Of a stretch of 64,000 bases of DNA, positions 35,823-44,724 are shown one piece after another. The stretch covers positions 496,001-560,000 of the forward strand of contig NZ_AMWJ02000002.1 of the NCBI RefSeq assembly GCF_000319305.2, read 5' to 3'. Position 1 is the first letter of the stretch. Each line of letters opens with the position of its first letter. Made by a program: the position numbers and the translations under genes. Under the pieces are notes generated by a model. The model saw nothing but the letters and a program-made list of their open reading frames with translations. It ran no database searches and was not told the DNA's origin. This DNA comes from Pseudomonas bharatica CSV86. Lineage in GTDB: Bacteria > Pseudomonadota > Gammaproteobacteria > Pseudomonadales > Pseudomonadaceae.

Positions 35823-35853
35823 ATTTAAAACTATAAAGCTACTATAAGGTCAA
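35823..35853 (-). promoter_or_regulatory. MerR-type promoter of the transporter-lspA-tnpA operon
   Basis: Minus-strand -35 TTGACC and -10 TTAAAT are separated by a 19-bp spacer containing the dyad-like TATAGTAGCTTTATA. The overlong spacer with internal symmetry is the hallmark of promoters that MerR-family activators untwist on metal binding. It lies between the divergent regulator and transporter genes. Confidence 0.8.
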
Positions 35854-35884
35854 TAGAGTAAAGAATCCGTTGGGGAGGAGGCTG

Positions 35885-36292
35885 ATGCGCATTGGTCAGT
35901 TGGCGCAGTTGGTAGGGGTCGAAACACAGACGATCCGCTTCTATGAACAGCAGGGCTTGTTGCCGCCGCCTGATCGGCAGGACAACGGTTACCGTGTCTA
36001 TACCGAGAAGCATGGTGAGGGGCTGGCCTTCATCCGTCGCTGCAGAATCCTGGGCCTGTCACTGGCTGAGATTCACGAACTACAGAGCTATGAGGACGAC
36101 CCTCATCAGCCTTGTACCGCCGTCAACGCCTTGCTCGATGATCACATCTCTCATGTGCGGTCGCAGATAACCGCTCTGCAAGCGCTTGAGAAACAACTCG
36201 TTTCACTGAGAGCGAGTTGCAACGATGACCGGGAAGTTGAGGCGTGTGGGGTTCTTGCTGGAATTAGCGAAGGAAACATGCACCAGCAGTAG
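35885..36292 (+). CDS. MerR-family heavy-metal regulator (CadR/PbrR-like)
   Basis: 135 aa with the MerR HTH (MRIGQLAQLVGVETQTIRFY; YEQQGLLPPPDRQDNGYRVY), a dimerisation helix (about 80-115) and cysteines at CRILG, CTAVN, CNDDREVEAC typical of the divalent-metal (Cd/Pb/Zn) branch. ATG 35885 has GGGAGGAGG just upstream. It is divergent from the transporter operon. The exact metal is not determined by sequence. Confidence 0.92.
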   Translation: MRIGQLAQLVGVETQTIRFYEQQGLLPPPDRQDNGYRVYTEKHGEGLAFIRRCRILGLSLAEIHELQSYEDDPHQPCTAVNALLDDHISHVRSQITALQALEKQLVSLRASCNDDREVEACGVLAGISEGNMHQQ

Positions 36293-36417
36293 GTGAAGCA
36301 TCAACCAGATAATCCGATGAGATGCCGGTCTGTCTCACTCTCATGCAAAGGTAAGATCAACCATTTAATCCGCTTACCCATTTTTTTGACACTCACGCAG
36401 CAGCTGAAACAGGACAT

Positions 36418-36433
36418 AGCAACAAGAGTGCCA
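36418..36433 (-). promoter_or_regulatory. sigma-54 promoter of fliE, cut off by the ISPpu12-like element
   Basis: Minus-strand TGGCACTCTTGTTGCT is an excellent sigma-54 site (GG and GC 10 nt apart). Predicted transcription start is about 36406. Before the insertion this lay roughly 70 bp upstream of the fliE ATG; now 3,371 bp of IS follow. In Pseudomonas fliE promoters are activated by FleR. Confidence 0.85.
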
Positions 36434-36473
36434 GCTAGCCCAAACGATTTTGCGAAACCATCACCAACATCCC

Positions 36474-37871
36474 TCAAAGCCCCGTGGCATAAAGGCTGGC
36501 CTCCACATCGAGGCCTGCATCGCGCATTTGTGCCAGTTTGTAACGCAAGGTCCGCGGACTGATCCCGAGACGCTCGGCGGCCTCCTTGCGACGGCCACGC
36601 TCGGCGCGAAGGGTGTCGATGATCATCTGGAACTCATGGCGGCGCAAGTCGTCTCCCAACCCGCCCACCTCGTCCGTCCCGGCAACCGCCTGCGGTGCTG
36701 CAGGCCGCGCCACATGGGGCGTCGAGGGCAAAACCGGGAGTGCACCGGCAAGACAGAAATCCGCCGCCGCGATCACCCCACCCTGCTGCAGGATCAGGGC
36801 GCGCTGAATCGCGTTGTCCAGCTCGCGCACGTTACCCGGCCAGGCATAGCCTTGCAGGCAGGCCCTGGCTTCCTCGGAGAGCCTAACCGGTGCGTGCTTC
36901 ATTTTATTGACGTGGCGCAAGAGCAAACGCTCGGCCAATGGCAGAATATCGGCGCTTCGTTCCCTGAGCGGCCGCCAGGCCAGCGGGAACACCGACAGGC
37001 GATAGAACAGGTCTTCGCGGAAACGCCCCGCCGCGACTTCGCCCGCCAGGTCTCGGTTGGTCGTGGCAACCACACGGATATCCAGGGGAATCGGCTTGCG
37101 TCCGCCGACCCGCTCCACTTCCCTTTCCTGCAACACACGCAGCAGCTTGGCCTGCAGGCCCAGGGGCATCTCGGAAATCTCGTCCAGCAACAAGGTACCG
37201 CCGTCGGCCTGCTCGAACTTGCCTGCCTGCGCCGCAATGGCACCGGTGAACGAGCCTTTTTCGTGACCGAACAGCGTCGCCTCGAGCATGTTGTCGGGGA
37301 TCGCCGCACAGTTGATCGCCACGAAAGGCTGCCCGGCCCGGGGCGACTGCTGGTGAATGTAGCGGGCCAGGACTTCCTTGCCGGTACCCGACTCGCCGGA
37401 AATCAATACGGTGGAATCGCTGCGCGCGACCCGCGCGGCCAGCTCCAGCAATTGCGCGCTGGCGGGTTCCAGGGCCACAGGGCCTTCGGCATCGGCGGCG
37501 CCGACGGCACCGAGGGCATGACGCGCGACCAGCTCCAGCAGGGCCTTCGGCTCGAAAGGCTTGACCAGGTAATCGGCAGCGCCCTGGCGCATCGCATCCA
37601 CCGCCCGCTCCACCGCCGCATGGGCAGTCATCAGCAGGACCGGCAACTGTGGCTGGCTGGCGCGCAGGCGCGCGAGCAACTGGTGCCCGTCCATCCCGGG
37701 CATGTTCACGTCGCTGACCACCAGGTTGAACGGTTCGGCAGCCGCCATTTCCAGGGCATCCTCGGCGCAACCGGCCGCGCGCCAGGCGAAGCCGCCCAGC
37801 TCCAGGGTATCACCCAGGGCCTGGCGCAATGCGCGATCGTCTTCGACCAGCAATACCTTGATCACGCTCAT
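36474..37871 (-). CDS. fleR: FleR sigma-54-dependent flagellar response regulator
   Basis: 465 aa: receiver (D54 in VVSDVNMPG), AAA+ sigma-54 activator domain (Walker A GESGTGKE; GSFTGA in place of GAFTGA; Walker B GTLLLDEISEMP) and a Fis-type HTH (RKEAAERLGISPRTLRYKLA). It activates class III flagellar genes. ATG 37871 (MSVIKVLLVEDD) overlaps the fleS stop as ATGA; the five upstream residues in the open frame are excluded. Intact. Confidence 0.96.
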   Translation of the reverse strand: MSVIKVLLVEDDRALRQALGDTLELGGFAWRAAGCAEDALEMAAAEPFNLVVSDVNMPGMDGHQLLARLRASQPQLPVLLMTAHAAVERAVDAMRQGAADYLVKPFEPKALLELVARHALGAVGAADAEGPVALEPASAQLLELAARVARSDSTVLISGESGTGKEVLARYIHQQSPRAGQPFVAINCAAIPDNMLEATLFGHEKGSFTGAIAAQAGKFEQADGGTLLLDEISEMPLGLQAKLLRVLQEREVERVGGRKPIPLDIRVVATTNRDLAGEVAAGRFREDLFYRLSVFPLAWRPLRERSADILPLAERLLLRHVNKMKHAPVRLSEEARACLQGYAWPGNVRELDNAIQRALILQQGGVIAAADFCLAGALPVLPSTPHVARPAAPQAVAGTDEVGGLGDDLRRHEFQMIIDTLRAERGRRKEAAERLGISPRTLRYKLAQMRDAGLDVEASLYATGL

Positions 37872-39073
37872 GCCGACACCCCGCACAGACCGTCGATAAG
37901 CGGCAGACTGACAATTGCACAGGTTCCCCGGCCCGGACGCGAACGCAGGTGCAACTCGCCCTGGTGCGCCCTGGCAACTGCCTTGACCACCGCAAGGCCC
38001 AGGCCGGTACCGGTGGCCTTGGTGGTCAGGAAAGGTTCGCCGAGGCGTCGCAGCAATGCGCCGTCGATGCCGCTGCCGGCATCACTGATGCACAGGCGCA
38101 GGGTGGTGTCGCGACGGTACAGGTGAATTTTCAGGCGGGCGCTGCCGGAACTGGCCTGCAGGGCGTTCTCCAGCAGGTTGAGTAGCGCACCGACCAGGGT
38201 GTCGCGATTGCACAGCAGCTCGCCCAGATGGCTGTCGCACTGCCAGCGCACGCTGTGCCCCTGAACCTGGGTCTGCGCCGCCTGCTGCAAGGCCTGGAAC
38301 AAGGCCTTCGGGGTCAGGCGGTCGGTCAGCGGCAGCTCGCCGCGGGCGAACACCAGCATGTCGCGCACCTGGTGCTCCAGTTCATGCAGGCGCTCCTTGA
38401 GGCTGCCGGCGAAACGCTGGCGGGTTTCCAGGGGCAGGTCCTGCCCGGCCAGATGGCTGGCGTAGAGCATCGCGGCCGAGAGCGGCGTACGGATCTGGTG
38501 GGCCAGGGAGGCGACCATGCGGCCAAGGGTGGAAAGGCGCTCGTGGCGGGCCAGGCGGTCTTGCAGATGACGGGTCTCGGTCAGGTCGTTGAGCAGCACC
38601 AGCTGGCCGGGCTCGGCATCCAGGGAGCGGGTGGAAATGGACAGCCGGCGGCCGTCGCGCAGGGAGATCTCGTGACCGTCATCCTCGCGAGGCGCGAAGC
38701 AGCGGGCGATCACCTGGCGCCACAGCTCGCCGACCAGCGGCGCGCCGAGCATCTCGCAGGCTGCCGGGTTGGCCTCACGCACCAGGCCATGACCATCGAT
38801 GACGATGACGCCGCCGGGCAGCAGGTCGAGCAGGTTCTGCAGACGGTTGGCCAAGCGCTCCTTTTCCGCCAGCTCGGCCATCCGCTGGGCGCTGACCACT
38901 TCAAGCTCGCCCTTGAGTTCGGTGACCCGTGCTTCAAGCAGGTTATAGGACTGGCTGAGCTGGGTGGACATCTGGTCGAACAGGGCAAACGCCTGCTCCA
39001 GGCCGACGCGGCCCTGCTGCTCGGCAGCATCCGGACGTTGCGGCTCGGGTGAAGTGATAGCGGCGTGGGGCAT
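37868..39073 (-). CDS. fleS: FleS flagellar sensor histidine kinase
   Basis: 401-aa soluble kinase with no membrane helix. A coiled coil (about 30-75) is followed by a PAS domain (LLDLLPGGVIVIDGHGLV), the H-box (ASLAHQIRTPLSAAM) and the HATPase domain (LLENALQASSGS; GTGLGLAVVKAVARAHQGEL). It phosphorylates FleR. ATG 39073 has GAGAG 6 nt upstream; another ATG at 39088 would add MREST. Confidence 0.94.
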   Translation of the reverse strand: MPHAAITSPEPQRPDAAEQQGRVGLEQAFALFDQMSTQLSQSYNLLEARVTELKGELEVVSAQRMAELAEKERLANRLQNLLDLLPGGVIVIDGHGLVREANPAACEMLGAPLVGELWRQVIARCFAPREDDGHEISLRDGRRLSISTRSLDAEPGQLVLLNDLTETRHLQDRLARHERLSTLGRMVASLAHQIRTPLSAAMLYASHLAGQDLPLETRQRFAGSLKERLHELEHQVRDMLVFARGELPLTDRLTPKALFQALQQAAQTQVQGHSVRWQCDSHLGELLCNRDTLVGALLNLLENALQASSGSARLKIHLYRRDTTLRLCISDAGSGIDGALLRRLGEPFLTTKATGTGLGLAVVKAVARAHQGELHLRSRPGRGTCAIVSLPLIDGLCGVSA

Positions 39074-39125
39074 CGTGCTCTCTCGCATGGCTTACCGTCA
39101 TAAAACGGTATGTTGAAAGCGGTAT

Positions 39126-39141
39126 AGCAATAGCCATGCCG
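39126..39141 (-). promoter_or_regulatory. sigma-54 promoter of fleSR
   Basis: Minus-strand CGGCATGGCTATTGCT has the GG and GC elements 10 nt apart and agrees with CGGCA...TTGCT of flagellar sigma-54 promoters. It ends about 55 bp before the fleS start. It is normally FleQ-dependent, so the fleQ disruption should silence fleSR. Confidence 0.78.
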
Positions 39142-39253
39142 GAAACTTTTGCGGCATGCCCGGCGAAAACGACAAGGCCCGCATGGCGGGCCTTCACCGG
39201 ACAAAAAGAAAGGTTTTAACACAGCGGCCCCCGTTGGCCGCCAGAAGCAGGCG

Positions 39254-40658
<1,405 letters not shown>

Positions 40659-40834
40659 GGGTATCCGGAATTTCTGGTTGATAAAATGCCAAAGATGTAA
40701 AGAAGAAAATCTTTCTCAGCGGATTATCTGATTGATCCTCTTCAGCCTACTCTACTGCCAATTTTCTGTTTCCACCTTCGCCTGAGTCTTCATAGCGATG
40801 CTGACTAGGGAGGACAGCGAGAGCTGGGCAAGCG

Positions 40835-41149
40835 TCAAAGCGGTTCTGGTTCATGCGCAATCCGGACACCTGCACAACATTCCTCTTGTAAGAAACCGAT
40901 CAAATTCTCTAGGTGCCCATACTCGGGTATACAGACAATCGTGCGGCTATGTTTCTCCTGCCGGATCAGCCCTACCTTGGCCATGCGCGCAAGGTGATGT
41001 GATAGCGTCGAAGCAGGAATACCCAGCCCCTTCTGGATATCTCCGACCGAAGCCCCATCATGGCCAGCTTTGACCAGAAAGCGGAACACGGACAGTCGGT
41101 GACTATTCCCTAGCTCAGCTAAGCTGGCTGCAACCTTTTCGTGATCCAT
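40835..41149 (-). CDS. ArsR/SmtB-family metal-responsive repressor (copy B)
   Basis: Identical to the 104-aa regulator at 29094-29408: winged helix with HTH GIPASTLSHHLARMAK and a C-terminal Cys pair (EECCAGV). Start ATG 41149. Divergent from the copy-B permease. Confidence 0.88.
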   Translation of the reverse strand: MDHEKVAASLAELGNSHRLSVFRFLVKAGHDGASVGDIQKGLGIPASTLSHHLARMAKVGLIRQEKHSRTIVCIPEYGHLENLIGFLQEECCAGVRIAHEPEPL

Positions 41150-41174
41150 AGCACGCCCCAATAATTCGATGTTT

Positions 41175-41248
41175 CTAGAATTATAGTTGACAGGTCGGAT
41201 AAACGCAAGTAGGCTGCGTACATCATTTCGACAATACTAGAAATATAG
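41175..41248. promoter_or_regulatory. divergent promoter/operator region (copy B)
   Basis: Same paired boxes CTAGAATTATAG and CTAGAAATATAG, with TTGACA between, as at 29434-29507. Confidence 0.6.
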
Positions 41249-41260
41249 GAGTAATATTGA

Positions 41261-42295
41261 ATGTCATCTCAACTCCAAGACGCTCTAGGCATGTTCGCCT
41301 TTCTCGCTATCGAGCTATCGGTTTTATTCATTGGCATTAGCTTGCTGGTCGGAGTTCTTCAACGTCACATCCCACCATCCAAGGTGGAAGCGTTACTGAC
41401 TTCCAGTGGGAAGCGAGGCTATTTTCTTGCTGCTGGTTTAGGAGCTATAACGCCCTTCTGTAGTTGCTCGACTATCCCCATGTTGAAAGGGTTGATTCGG
41501 GCACGGGCCGGTTTTGGGCCGATGATGGTGTTTCTTTTCTCATCTCCGTTGCTGAATCCTATCGTCGTCGGCCTGCTGGTTGCCACGTTTGGATGGACAC
41601 TTACTGCTATCTATGTGCTCGCCGCTTTGGTGGTCGCGGTAGGTGCCGGATGGCTGCTTCACACGCTTGGCTTCGAGCGTTATGTGCGCCGGACGGCGAC
41701 ACAAGAGAGCAGTGGATGTAGTTCATCAGCAAGCCCGTGCAGTGCTACATCGACCGCATCGAGTTGCGGCACCAACAGCTGCGACACCACTCCGAAGACG
41801 GCTTCTTGCGGGGCTGATAGGAAGACAACAGTCTCTACGTCTAGCGAATGCTGTGACAGTCAACCCACTGTCACGGTTAAGAAAGAAGGGAAGTACAGTG
41901 GTGTGTGGCGGGAAGCTTGGTCGGACTTTATCGATGTGTTGCCTTACCTGCTCATCGGTATTGCGATTGGCAGCGTGATCTATGGTTTCATGCCCACTGA
42001 CTTATTGGAGCAGTATGCAGGCCCAGATAATCCCTTTGCCATTCCAGTTGCCGCTGTCATCGGCGTGCCGTTGTATATTCGCGCTGAAGCCGTCATACCT
42101 CTGGCAGCGGCTCTGATGGCCAAAGGCGTGGGTGCCGGGACGGTGCTAGCGTTGATCATCGGCAGTGCCGGAGCCAGCCTGACTGAGCTCATTCTGTTGC
42201 GCTCTTTGTTCACGCTGAAGCTTTTAGCGGCGTTTTTAGCAGTCATTTTTGCTATGGCGATGATTGCCGGTTACGCCACCTACCTGTTTTTCTGA
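41261..42295 (+). CDS. permease of the DUF318 / SO_0444 type (copy B)
   Basis: Identical to the 344-aa protein at 29520-30554: two membrane halves with TPFCSCSTIP and VIGVPLYIRAEA signatures and a seven-cysteine central loop. Probable metal or metalloid exporter, substrate unknown. It reads into tnpA after 12 bp. Confidence 0.85.
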   Translation: MSSQLQDALGMFAFLAIELSVLFIGISLLVGVLQRHIPPSKVEALLTSSGKRGYFLAAGLGAITPFCSCSTIPMLKGLIRARAGFGPMMVFLFSSPLLNPIVVGLLVATFGWTLTAIYVLAALVVAVGAGWLLHTLGFERYVRRTATQESSGCSSSASPCSATSTASSCGTNSCDTTPKTASCGADRKTTVSTSSECCDSQPTVTVKKEGKYSGVWREAWSDFIDVLPYLLIGIAIGSVIYGFMPTDLLEQYAGPDNPFAIPVAAVIGVPLYIRAEAVIPLAAALMAKGVGAGTVLALIIGSAGASLTELILLRSLFTLKLLAAFLAVIFAMAMIAGYATYLFF

Positions 42296-42307
42296 TCAAG
42301 GCGGGAG

Positions 42308-43585
42308 ATGATTAATTCGTTAAGCCTTCCTGGGTACCAGTTGGTGGATTCTGATGAGCAGAATGAAGACATACATTTTCGGCTTGAAGCACCTACACCA
42401 GTAGCCTGCGAGGGGTGCGGCGTGCAGGGTGAGTTCGTGCGGTTCGGCAAGCGTGACGTTCCCTATCGTGATCTGCCCATCCACGGCAAGCGGGTCACTC
42501 TCTGGGTGGTCCGCCGCCGATACACCTGCCGGGCCTGCAAGACAACATTCAGGCCCCAGCTACCGGAGATGGTGGACGGATTCCGTATGACACTGCGGCT
42601 GCATGAGTACGTGGAGAAGGAATCCTTCAACCACCCCTACACCTTTGTGGCGGCACAGACCGGCCTGGACGAGAAGACGGTGCGCGACATCTTCAACGCC
42701 CGCGCCGAGTTCCTGGGGCGCTGGCACCGCTTCGAGACGCCCCGCATCCTGGGCATTGACGAGCTATACCTGAACAAGCGCTACCGCTGCATTCTGACCA
42801 ACATTGAGGAGCGAACCCTGCTCGACCTGCTGGCCACCCGCCGCCAGGACGTGGTGACCAACTACCTGATGAAGCTGAAAGACCGGCAGAAGGTCGAGAT
42901 CGTCAGCATGGACATGTGGAACCCCTACCGGGCAGCGGTCAAGGCTGTGCTGCCCCAGGCCCGTATCGTGGTCGATAAGTTCCATGTGGTGCGCATGGCC
43001 AACGATGCCCTAGAGAGAGTGCGCAAGGGCCTCAGAAAGGAGCTGAAACCGTCCCAGAGCCGGACTCTCAAGGGAGACCGGAAAATCCTGCTGAAACGCG
43101 CTCACGAAGTCTCAGACCGGGAGCGCCTCATCATGGAGACCTGGACAGGCGCGTTCCCGCAACTGCTGGCCGCCTACGAGCACAAGGAGCGCTTCTACGG
43201 CATCTGGGACGCCACCACACGGCTCCAGGCAGAAGCCGCCCTGGACGAGTGGATAGCCACCATCCCGAAGGGCCAAAAGGAAGTCTGGAGCGATCTGGTC
43301 AGGGCAGTGGGAAACTGGCGCGAAGAGACCATGACCTACTTCGAGACGGACATGCCCGTCACCAACGCTTACACGGAGTCCATCAACCGACTGGCCAAGG
43401 ACAAGAACCGTGAAGGGCGCGGTTACTCCTTCGAGGTGATGCGGGCACGAATGCTCTACACCACGAAGCACAAGAAGAAGGCACCGACTGCGAAGGTCTC
43501 TCCTTTCTACAAGAAAACCATCGGTTACGGACTGCCGGACTTCGCAGAGGAACTCAACTACGGAGTCGATCTATCAACCATCTGA
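42308..43585 (+). CDS. tnpA: ISL3-family transposase (copy B)
   Basis: Identical 425-aa DDE transposase to that at 30567-31844, with zinc-finger N terminus and intact catalytic motifs (GIDELYLNKRY; SMDMWNPYRAAV; NAYTESINRLAK). Presumably active, given two identical copies with clean target duplications. Confidence 0.96.
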   Translation: MINSLSLPGYQLVDSDEQNEDIHFRLEAPTPVACEGCGVQGEFVRFGKRDVPYRDLPIHGKRVTLWVVRRRYTCRACKTTFRPQLPEMVDGFRMTLRLHEYVEKESFNHPYTFVAAQTGLDEKTVRDIFNARAEFLGRWHRFETPRILGIDELYLNKRYRCILTNIEERTLLDLLATRRQDVVTNYLMKLKDRQKVEIVSMDMWNPYRAAVKAVLPQARIVVDKFHVVRMANDALERVRKGLRKELKPSQSRTLKGDRKILLKRAHEVSDRERLIMETWTGAFPQLLAAYEHKERFYGIWDATTRLQAEAALDEWIATIPKGQKEVWSDLVRAVGNWREETMTYFETDMPVTNAYTESINRLAKDKNREGRGYSFEVMRARMLYTTKHKKKAPTAKVSPFYKKTIGYGLPDFAEELNYGVDLSTI

Positions 43586-43596
43586 TAATGGTATCA

Positions 43597-43626
43597 GGTT
43601 GGTGGGGTAAAGGTGCCCCATCAACC
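43597..43626 (+). terminator. hairpin at tnpA-proximal end (copy B)
   Basis: Same 11-bp stem-loop as at 31856-31885, between tnpA and the right inverted repeat. Confidence 0.5.
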
Positions 43627-43643
43627 ATTAAATCCGTATACCC

Positions 43644-43722
43644 GAAAATTCAACACCACCGCCAGGTCACGGCGGCGAGCACTATCGTCATCGATCAGGA
43701 GAATTTTGGTTTCACGCCACAT
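43644..43722 (-). pseudogene. fleQ: FleQ, N-terminal 26 codons (IS-disrupted)
   Basis: ATG 43722 begins MWRETKILLIDDDSARRRD, the conserved FleQ start, and runs to VVLNF at the IS junction. The frame then reads seven codons into the element and stops. The upstream gap 43723-43891 (169 bp) should hold the fleQ promoter; it is A/T-rich with GTCAAAAAACC and AGTCAAATTTAT stretches, but I cannot assign a specific site. Confidence 0.95.
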
Positions 43723-43891
43723 GCAATAGCAACTTCCCTAGTCAACTCGAGGCCCGTCGAAGGGCATGCTCGACATCATTCCGACTGAACGGTCAGTGTT
43801 CCGACGTCTGAAATTAAAAAACAGCCACTAGTTAAGTCAAAAAACCTTTAATAGTCAAATTTATGGCGCATTGCTGATTTTCGATCATCAG

Positions 43892-44188
43892 TCAGCGGTA
43901 CAGATGGTATACCTTTGTCGCCTGTTGCGCCTGCTTGATCTTTGACATCTCGTCGGCAATTGCCTGACGCTCTTCCGTCGCCACATCGATCAGCTGCCGA
44001 TACACCCCCAGCAGGTTCTGGAGGTTGTCGCGCAGCGCCTCCTCGTCGACCACTTCCGCGCTCATCACTTCGTCCATGCAGGCACGGCAAGCCTGGTCCA
44101 GCTCGCCCACCGCCTCCCAGTCGCGATTGGCCAATGCACCCACCAAGGCTTCCCGGGTTTCCTCGATACGCTTGAGTACGGCACTCAT
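43892..44188 (-). CDS. fliT: FliT-like flagellar chaperone
   Basis: 98-aa all-helical protein (MSAVLKRIEETREALVGAL; RDWEAVGELDQACRACMDEV) with no membrane segment. Its size and its position right after fliS match the FliT/FleP-type chaperone of Pseudomonas, which partners the cap protein FliD. ATG 44188 has GAGGA 7 nt upstream; a GTG one codon earlier is possible. Sequence similarity to enteric FliT is weak, so the name rests largely on context. Confidence 0.8.
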   Translation of the reverse strand: MSAVLKRIEETREALVGALANRDWEAVGELDQACRACMDEVMSAEVVDEEALRDNLQNLLGVYRQLIDVATEERQAIADEMSKIKQAQQATKVYHLYR

Positions 44189-44211
44189 CACGACATCCTC
44201 ATCGCAACTGG

Positions 44212-44595
44212 TTATTGTGGGGCGACCGCGTCCCAGCCTTCCTTGACCGTGGTCAACAGATCAGCCACTTCGTCCAGGGCGCCAATGTCATTGTTGATAT
44301 TGGCATCGCACAGCCGACGGGTCATATACAGGTAGAGGGCATCGAGACGCTCCAGTTCCGGCGTCATGTTGTCGCGATCCAGGCCTTCCCGCAGTCCGCC
44401 GACAATACCGATGGCCTTGCCGATGGCGATGCCCTTGCCGGCCAGGTCCTTGCGCTCCAGGGCGCCCCTGGCCTGGGCGATGCGATCCAGACCGCCTTCC
44501 ATGAGCATTTGCACCAGGCGGTGCGGGCTGGCTTCGGAGGTCTGCGCCTGGGCGCTGATTTTCTGATATTGCCGAAGGGCCAACATCGGATTCAT
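44212..44595 (-). CDS. fliS: FliS flagellin export chaperone
   Basis: 127 aa with the typical opening MLALRQYQKISAQAQTSEASPHRLVQMLMEG and a helical-bundle body (ANINNDIGALDEVADLLTTVKEGWDAV). It binds the C terminus of FliC in the cytoplasm to prevent premature polymerisation. It lies 129 bp after fliD with a terminator-like hairpin between, and 23 bp before fliT. Confidence 0.95.
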   Translation of the reverse strand: MNPMLALRQYQKISAQAQTSEASPHRLVQMLMEGGLDRIAQARGALERKDLAGKGIAIGKAIGIVGGLREGLDRDNMTPELERLDALYLYMTRRLCDANINNDIGALDEVADLLTTVKEGWDAVAPQ

Positions 44596-44670
44596 GTTCG
44601 TACCTCAACACAATGGCTTGCTGTATGACCGGGATATCGACCCGGCGTCAAAAAACTTTAGTCACCATGA

Positions 44671-44709
44671 AAAAAGCCCGACATGCGGAGACGGCATTGT
44701 CGGGCTTTT
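44671..44709. terminator. bidirectional hairpin between fliD and fliS
   Basis: AAAAAGCCCGACA and TGTCGGGCTTTT form a 10-12-bp GC-rich stem flanked by A- and T-runs, 16 bp past the fliD stop. It looks like an intrinsic terminator in both directions; fliS then needs read-through or its own promoter. Confidence 0.8.
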
Positions 44710-44724
44710 GACGCCAGCAAAAAG

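Larger units (their letters stand above)
33009..36379 (-). mobile_element. ISPpu12-like ISL3 element (3,371 bp) inserted upstream of fliE
   Basis: Terminal inverted repeats GGGTATACGGATTTAATGGT (left) and GGGTAAGCGGATTAAATGGT (right, complement) both continue TTGAT. The 8-bp target duplication ATTTTTTT is at 33001-33008 and 36380-36387. Gene content merR-type / czcD-type / lspA / tnpA and the length match ISPpu12, an ISL3 element known from P. putida and TOL plasmid pWW0. The insertion separates the fliE sigma-54 promoter from fliE. The tnpA-side 1,228 bp matches copies A and B almost exactly. Confidence 0.96.
40659..43643 (+). mobile_element. ISL3-family element, copy B (2,985 bp), inserted in fleQ
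   Basis: Same ends, length, orientation and gene content as copy A (28918-31902), offset by 11,741 bp; every gene translation is identical. Flanked by the 8-bp duplication GAAAATTC at 40651-40658 and 43644-43651. Being direct repeats, copies A and B can recombine and remove the 11.7 kb between them. Confidence 0.97.

Noticed and set aside
43723..43891. FleQ-binding boxes upstream of fleQ
   Set aside because: GTCAA-like stretches are present, but none forms a convincing match to the FleQ palindrome, so no site was called.
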